Of a stretch of 64,000 nt of DNA, positions 61,198 through 64,000 are shown one piece after another. The stretch is from JAFAHD01 sp035654355 (GTDB taxonomy: Bacteria > Vulcanimicrobiota > Vulcanimicrobiia > Eremiobacterales > Eremiobacteraceae), in assembly GCA_035654355.1 (NCBI GenBank), contig DASRXC010000092.1, positions 1-64,000 on the forward strand. Reading direction: 5' to 3'. Position numbers and translations under genes: made by a program. How positions within the stretch are numbered: position 1 is the stretch's first letter; every line of letters starts with the position of its first letter. The notes beneath the pieces are model-generated. The model was not told where the DNA came from. It saw only the letters and a list, made by a program, of their open reading frames with translations, and made no database searches.

Positions 61198-62116
61198 CCC
61201 GAAAAAGCCGCGGACGACGCCGAAAAACACCTATTACGATCAGCCGGCGATCAAGCCACCAGACTGGGGCTGGGCGGTCATCGGATATCTGTGGGTCGGC
61301 GGCATCGGCGCGGGCGCATTCGTCGCGTCGACGCTCGCGACGCTGCGCGGCGGACGCGGCGATCGTCAAATCGCCAAGCTCGGGTTTTCGATCTCGGCTG
61401 TCGCGATGGGTGCAAGCGCGCCGCTGTTGATCAGCCATTTGGGCCGGCCTGCGCGCTTCCATCACATGTTGCGCCTGTTCAAGCCGTCGTCGCCGATGAA
61501 TGCGGGCGTGTGGGGCATGACGGCACTTTCGGGTATGTCGGTTCTTACGGCCGCTGCGAATCTCGCGGGCGCCGGACCAGCGACGCGCACGATTCTCGCG
61601 CTCGCCGGTTTGCCTGCGGCGCTGTTCGTGGGTACATATACCGGCGTGCTCCTCGGACATTCGAGCATCCCCTTGTGGGCGGCGTCGCCGTTGCTACCGG
61701 CCGTGTTCGCGTCGTCAGCGATGGCAACAGGCACCGCGAGCATCAGCTTGTTCGCCGAGATCTTCTCAGTTGGACCGACCACCGCGCGCAAGCGTTTGGC
61801 TGCAGCCGAGCGCATGGCGTCGGCGGCCGAAGCGTTGGCGCTCGCGGCATGGCTCAAAGACACGGGCGAGTTCGCCAAGCCGCTGTTCGAGCCGCCGCTC
61901 AAAGATGTGTTCGAGCGCGGCGCGCTCGGCGCAGGTGTCGCGGCACCGCTCGCACTGCCGTCGACACGCTCGTCGAGCTTATGGGATGTCGTGAAGCCAA
62001 TGCTCGTGCTAGCTGGCGGCCTTGCGCTCCGATACGCGCTTATCGAAGGTGGGCGTCGTTCGTCGAAGGACCCCGAGGCGTACCTGGAGTTCACGTCAAA
62101 GCCTCCACGGTCCTAA
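61187..62116 (+). CDS. NrfD/PsrC-like membrane subunit
   Basis: A 309-aa integral membrane protein with about 8 hydrophobic segments, of the NrfD/polysulfide-reductase type. The recognisable start is DWGWAVIGYLWVGGIGAGAF (about residues 26-45), then ISHLGRPARFHHMLRLFKPSSPMNAGVW, a hallmark of the family. It replaces the haem-b FdnI subunit of FdnGHI and would exchange electrons with quinones. ATG at 61187 overlaps the FeS gene by 11 bases. The HpnJ gene starts 11 bases after its stop with AAAAGGAGC, so hopanoid and formate genes may share a transcript. Confidence 0.86.
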   Translation: MQTDPKKPRTTPKNTYYDQPAIKPPDWGWAVIGYLWVGGIGAGAFVASTLATLRGGRGDRQIAKLGFSISAVAMGASAPLLISHLGRPARFHHMLRLFKPSSPMNAGVWGMTALSGMSVLTAAANLAGAGPATRTILALAGLPAALFVGTYTGVLLGHSSIPLWAASPLLPAVFASSAMATGTASISLFAEIFSVGPTTARKRLAAAERMASAAEALALAAWLKDTGEFAKPLFEPPLKDVFERGALGAGVAAPLALPSTRSSSLWDVVKPMLVLAGGLALRYALIEGGRRSSKDPEAYLEFTSKPPRS

Positions 62117-62127
62117 AAGGAGCGAGC

Positions 62128-63594
62128 ATGCCCGCCGAAGTCATGAAAACGCTGTTCGTCAACCCGCCGAGCTTTGAGGGCTTCGACGGCGGCGCAGGCT
62201 CGCGCTATCAAGCGCGCCGCGAGGTTCGTTCGTTCTGGTATCCGACGTGGCTCGCACAGCCTGCGGCGATGGTGCCCGGCAGCAAGCTCATCGACGCACC
62301 GCCGGACGGGCTAAGCGTCGATCAAGTGGCGCCACTGGCAAAAGATTGCGAATTGGTCGTGCTGCACACGAGCGCGCCTTCCTTTAATAATGACGCGAAG
62401 TTCGCCGCGCGCCTGAAGGCTGAAAATCCGGACGTCATGGTCGGCATGGTGGGTGCCTATGTCGGCGTCTTGCCGGAGCCGTCGATGAAGGCCGCGACGG
62501 CAGTCGACTGGATGGCGATGGGCGAGTTCGAGTACGCATGCGCGGACGTCGCCGAGCGCAAGCCACTGCGCGAAGTGCCGGGTTTGGTGATTCGAGAGAA
62601 CGGTTCCGTCACGTTCACCGCGCCGCGACCGAAACTCGAGAACTTCGATGCATTGCCAAGCGTGCTGCCTGTCTACCGGCGCGATCTTACGATCGAGAAC
62701 TATTTCAACGGCTATCTCGACCATCCGTACGTGTCGCTCTACACCGGGCGCGGCTGCCGCTCGATGTGCACGTTCTGCTTGTGGCCGCAGACGATCGGCG
62801 GTCATCTCTACCGCGTGCGCAGTATCGAGAGCGTTGAAGCCGAGATGACGATGGCCAAGAAGATGTTCCCCGAGGTACGCGAGTGGTTTTTTGACGACGA
62901 CACGCTCACGGACAACCTCCCGCGCGTCGAGGAGATCGCCAAGGTCATGGGGCGCTTGGGGTTGACGTGGTCGTGCAACGCGAAGGCGATCGTGCCGCGC
63001 AAAACGCTCGAGGTCCTCAAGGCGAATGGGTTGCATCTGCTGCTTGTCGGCTACGAATCCGGCAACCAGCAGATCCTCAACAATATCAAGAAGGGCGTTC
63101 GCTTGGATATCGCGCGCCGATTCTCGCGCGACTGCCGTGAGCTCGGCATCAAGATCCACGGCACGTTCATCGTGGGGCTGCCGGGCGAGACGCCCGAGAC
63201 GATCCAGCAGACGATGCGCTTTGCGTGCGAGGTCGAGCCGGAGACGATCCAAGTGTCGCTCGCGGCACCTTATCCCGGCACCGAGCTTTACCGCCAGGCG
63301 CAAGAAAACGGCTGGCTGCAAATGGAGACCGGCGAGCTTGTCGACGCACACGGCGTGCAGAACGCAACGCTCAACTATCCGGGCTTCACGTCACAGATGA
63401 TGTTCAAGTCGGTCGACGAGTTCTATCGTACGTTCTATTTCCGCCCGCGCAAGATGTTCTCGCTCTTCGGCGGCATGCTGCGCGATCCACGCGTGATGCG
63501 CCGGCGCCTACGCGAAGGCGGTGAGTTCTTCAAATTCCTAAGCGAGCGCAAGAAAAAGGACGCGGAAAAGCCCGCGGTCGTGGCTAGCGCCTAG
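62128..63594 (+). CDS. hpnJ: Hopanoid-biosynthesis-associated radical SAM protein HpnJ
   Basis: A 488-aa radical-SAM enzyme with an N-terminal B12-binding-like domain (about residues 1-175) and the FeS motif C-x-x-x-C-x-x-C in GRGCRSMCTFCLWPQ (about residues 210-224). The start LFVNPPSFEGFDGGAGSRYQ and the segment YPTWLAQPAAMVPGSKLIDAPP are typical of HpnJ. It is thought to act in synthesis of the bacteriohopanetetrol cyclitol ether (family knowledge). ATG at 62128 with AAAAGGAGC upstream; the much longer open frame through the NrfD gene is not used. No squalene-hopene cyclase is in the window. Confidence 0.92.
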   Translation: MPAEVMKTLFVNPPSFEGFDGGAGSRYQARREVRSFWYPTWLAQPAAMVPGSKLIDAPPDGLSVDQVAPLAKDCELVVLHTSAPSFNNDAKFAARLKAENPDVMVGMVGAYVGVLPEPSMKAATAVDWMAMGEFEYACADVAERKPLREVPGLVIRENGSVTFTAPRPKLENFDALPSVLPVYRRDLTIENYFNGYLDHPYVSLYTGRGCRSMCTFCLWPQTIGGHLYRVRSIESVEAEMTMAKKMFPEVREWFFDDDTLTDNLPRVEEIAKVMGRLGLTWSCNAKAIVPRKTLEVLKANGLHLLLVGYESGNQQILNNIKKGVRLDIARRFSRDCRELGIKIHGTFIVGLPGETPETIQQTMRFACEVEPETIQVSLAAPYPGTELYRQAQENGWLQMETGELVDAHGVQNATLNYPGFTSQMMFKSVDEFYRTFYFRPRKMFSLFGGMLRDPRVMRRRLREGGEFFKFLSERKKKDAEKPAVVASA

Positions 63595-63649
63595 AAGCCA
63601 CGGCCTGGCTGATGAAAACCCGTATTCTTATCGGCCCCCCGACAACTCG

Positions 63650-64000
63650 ATGATGAGGACCGCCTTCGGGCGGTTCACGTGGGGGGTGCTTCTCGCGCTC
63701 GCTCTCGCTTCTGCCGCGCGCGCAGACGTGTCGATCTCATTCTATTTCGGTGCGTCCCAAACGCGGCCTAGTGACCTTCACATCGTGCAAAGCTCGCTCG
63801 CCAATGATGCGACGATGCACCAAGTGCCGTGGCCAGGATATCCGTTCAGGTTCGAACCGTATTATGGGCTTCGGCTGTCATACTTCGCGCCAGGACATCC
63901 GGAGACGCGCATTGCCTTGGACTTCACCCATTACAAGATCTACGCTCGAACCGAAGACTCTGTCGTTCAGGACGGCGTCTGGCACGGCGTTCCGCTCCAG
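63650..64000 (+). CDS. Outer-membrane beta-barrel protein, LpxQ-like, 3' end outside window
   Basis: A frame open to the window's last base (117 codons visible). A signal peptide (about residues 1-25, ASAARA) is followed by alternating strands: VSISFYFGASQTRPSDLHIV, then VPWPGYPFRFEPYYGLRLSYF and RIALDFTHYKIYA. The phrase pattern VPW-x-G-x-x-F-x-x-P-Y-Y-G-x-R resembles the small outer-membrane proteins annotated as lipid A oxidase LpxQ-like. Start ATG at 63650 (a second ATG follows directly); no good ribosome site. Assignment rests on pattern memory, not on a search. Confidence 0.65.
   Translation, partial: MMRTAFGRFTWGVLLALALASAARADVSISFYFGASQTRPSDLHIVQSSLANDATMHQVPWPGYPFRFEPYYGLRLSYFAPGHPETRIALDFTHYKIYARTEDSVVQDGVWHGVPLQ

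Noticed and set aside
61291..62127. Long upstream extension of the HpnJ frame
   Set aside because: It runs through the NrfD-like gene in another frame; the ATG at 62128 with AAAAGGAGC matches the family start.

Overview
The window looks like chromosomal DNA of a GC-rich, double-membraned (diderm) bacterium with some Gram-positive-like regulation. Outer-membrane signs are an OstA/LptA-repeat protein, a TonB-dependent receptor, an RND pump, a hopanoid radical-SAM enzyme (HpnJ) and a LpxQ-like barrel at the right edge. Firmicute-like signs are a SpoIIAA/RsbV - RsbW - SigB/F sigma module next to YtxG/YtxH-like proteins, and Pho boxes built of TTAA-type repeats every 11 bp. This mixture would fit an uncultured Terrabacteria-type diderm such as Eremiobacterota/WPS-2; that placement is inference and was not tested by phylogeny. 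I see no insertion sequence, prophage, integrase or CRISPR array, and no gene-free stretch longer than 300 bases.

Layout. 1-4.2 kb: end of the ATP synthase operon (atpD end, atpC), murA, mreB and an amino-acid-type binding protein. 4.2-11.2 kb: a 64-codon membrane protein, a threonylcarbamoyl-AMP synthase, a four-repeat OstA-like protein, an Asn/Tyr-repeat secreted protein with a clear terminator, rarA and a GT2 transferase on the minus strand, and a cysteine desulfurase. 11.2-18.1 kb: stress-type membrane proteins, the sigma partner-switch module, alaS and two exported or membrane proteins of unknown function. 18.3-24.9 kb: a complete Pho/Pst locus in the order phoB-phoR-phoU-pstS-pstC-pstA-pstB. 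25.0-32.8 kb: a second phosphate-linked block with a TonB receptor, a beta-propeller/phosphoesterase fusion, and a second PstC-PstA-PstB set without PstS. 32.8-35.4 kb: a transsulfuration pair. 35.5-41.7 kb: an IclR regulator, a TldD/PmbA pair, tRNA-Leu(CAG), glutamate dehydrogenase and an acetyltransferase. 41.7-49.7 kb: an orphan RND pump, a macro-domain protein, EgtD and a gluconate-dehydrogenase-type GMC oxidoreductase with its small subunit. 49.8-57.2 kb: a minus-strand run with a PilZ protein, a phosphoribosyltransferase, a four-gene osmoprotectant ABC transporter, a secreted protein, and an EAL-CBS-degenerate-GGDEF protein. 57.3-62.1 kb: a selenocysteine-containing formate dehydrogenase with FeS and NrfD-like subunits. 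62.1-64 kb: hpnJ and the start of an outer-membrane protein.

The most interesting system is the phosphate super-locus at 18-33 kb. Two 11-bp-periodic Pho-box-like arrays are visible, one before pstS and one starting at the pstB stop codon and preceding the TonB receptor. The second PstCAB set is full length, but it has lost the residues expected for ATP hydrolysis (Q-loop, LSGGQ, Walker-B Glu and switch His all changed) and most of the Arg/Glu motif linked to phosphate translocation, while the Walker-A motif is kept. I read it as a pseudo-transporter under Pho control, perhaps a sensory or regulatory complex, beside a phosphatase and a receptor. The second clear highlight is the in-frame UGA of the formate dehydrogenase, followed by a textbook bacterial SECIS hairpin; the same enzyme has no Tat signal.
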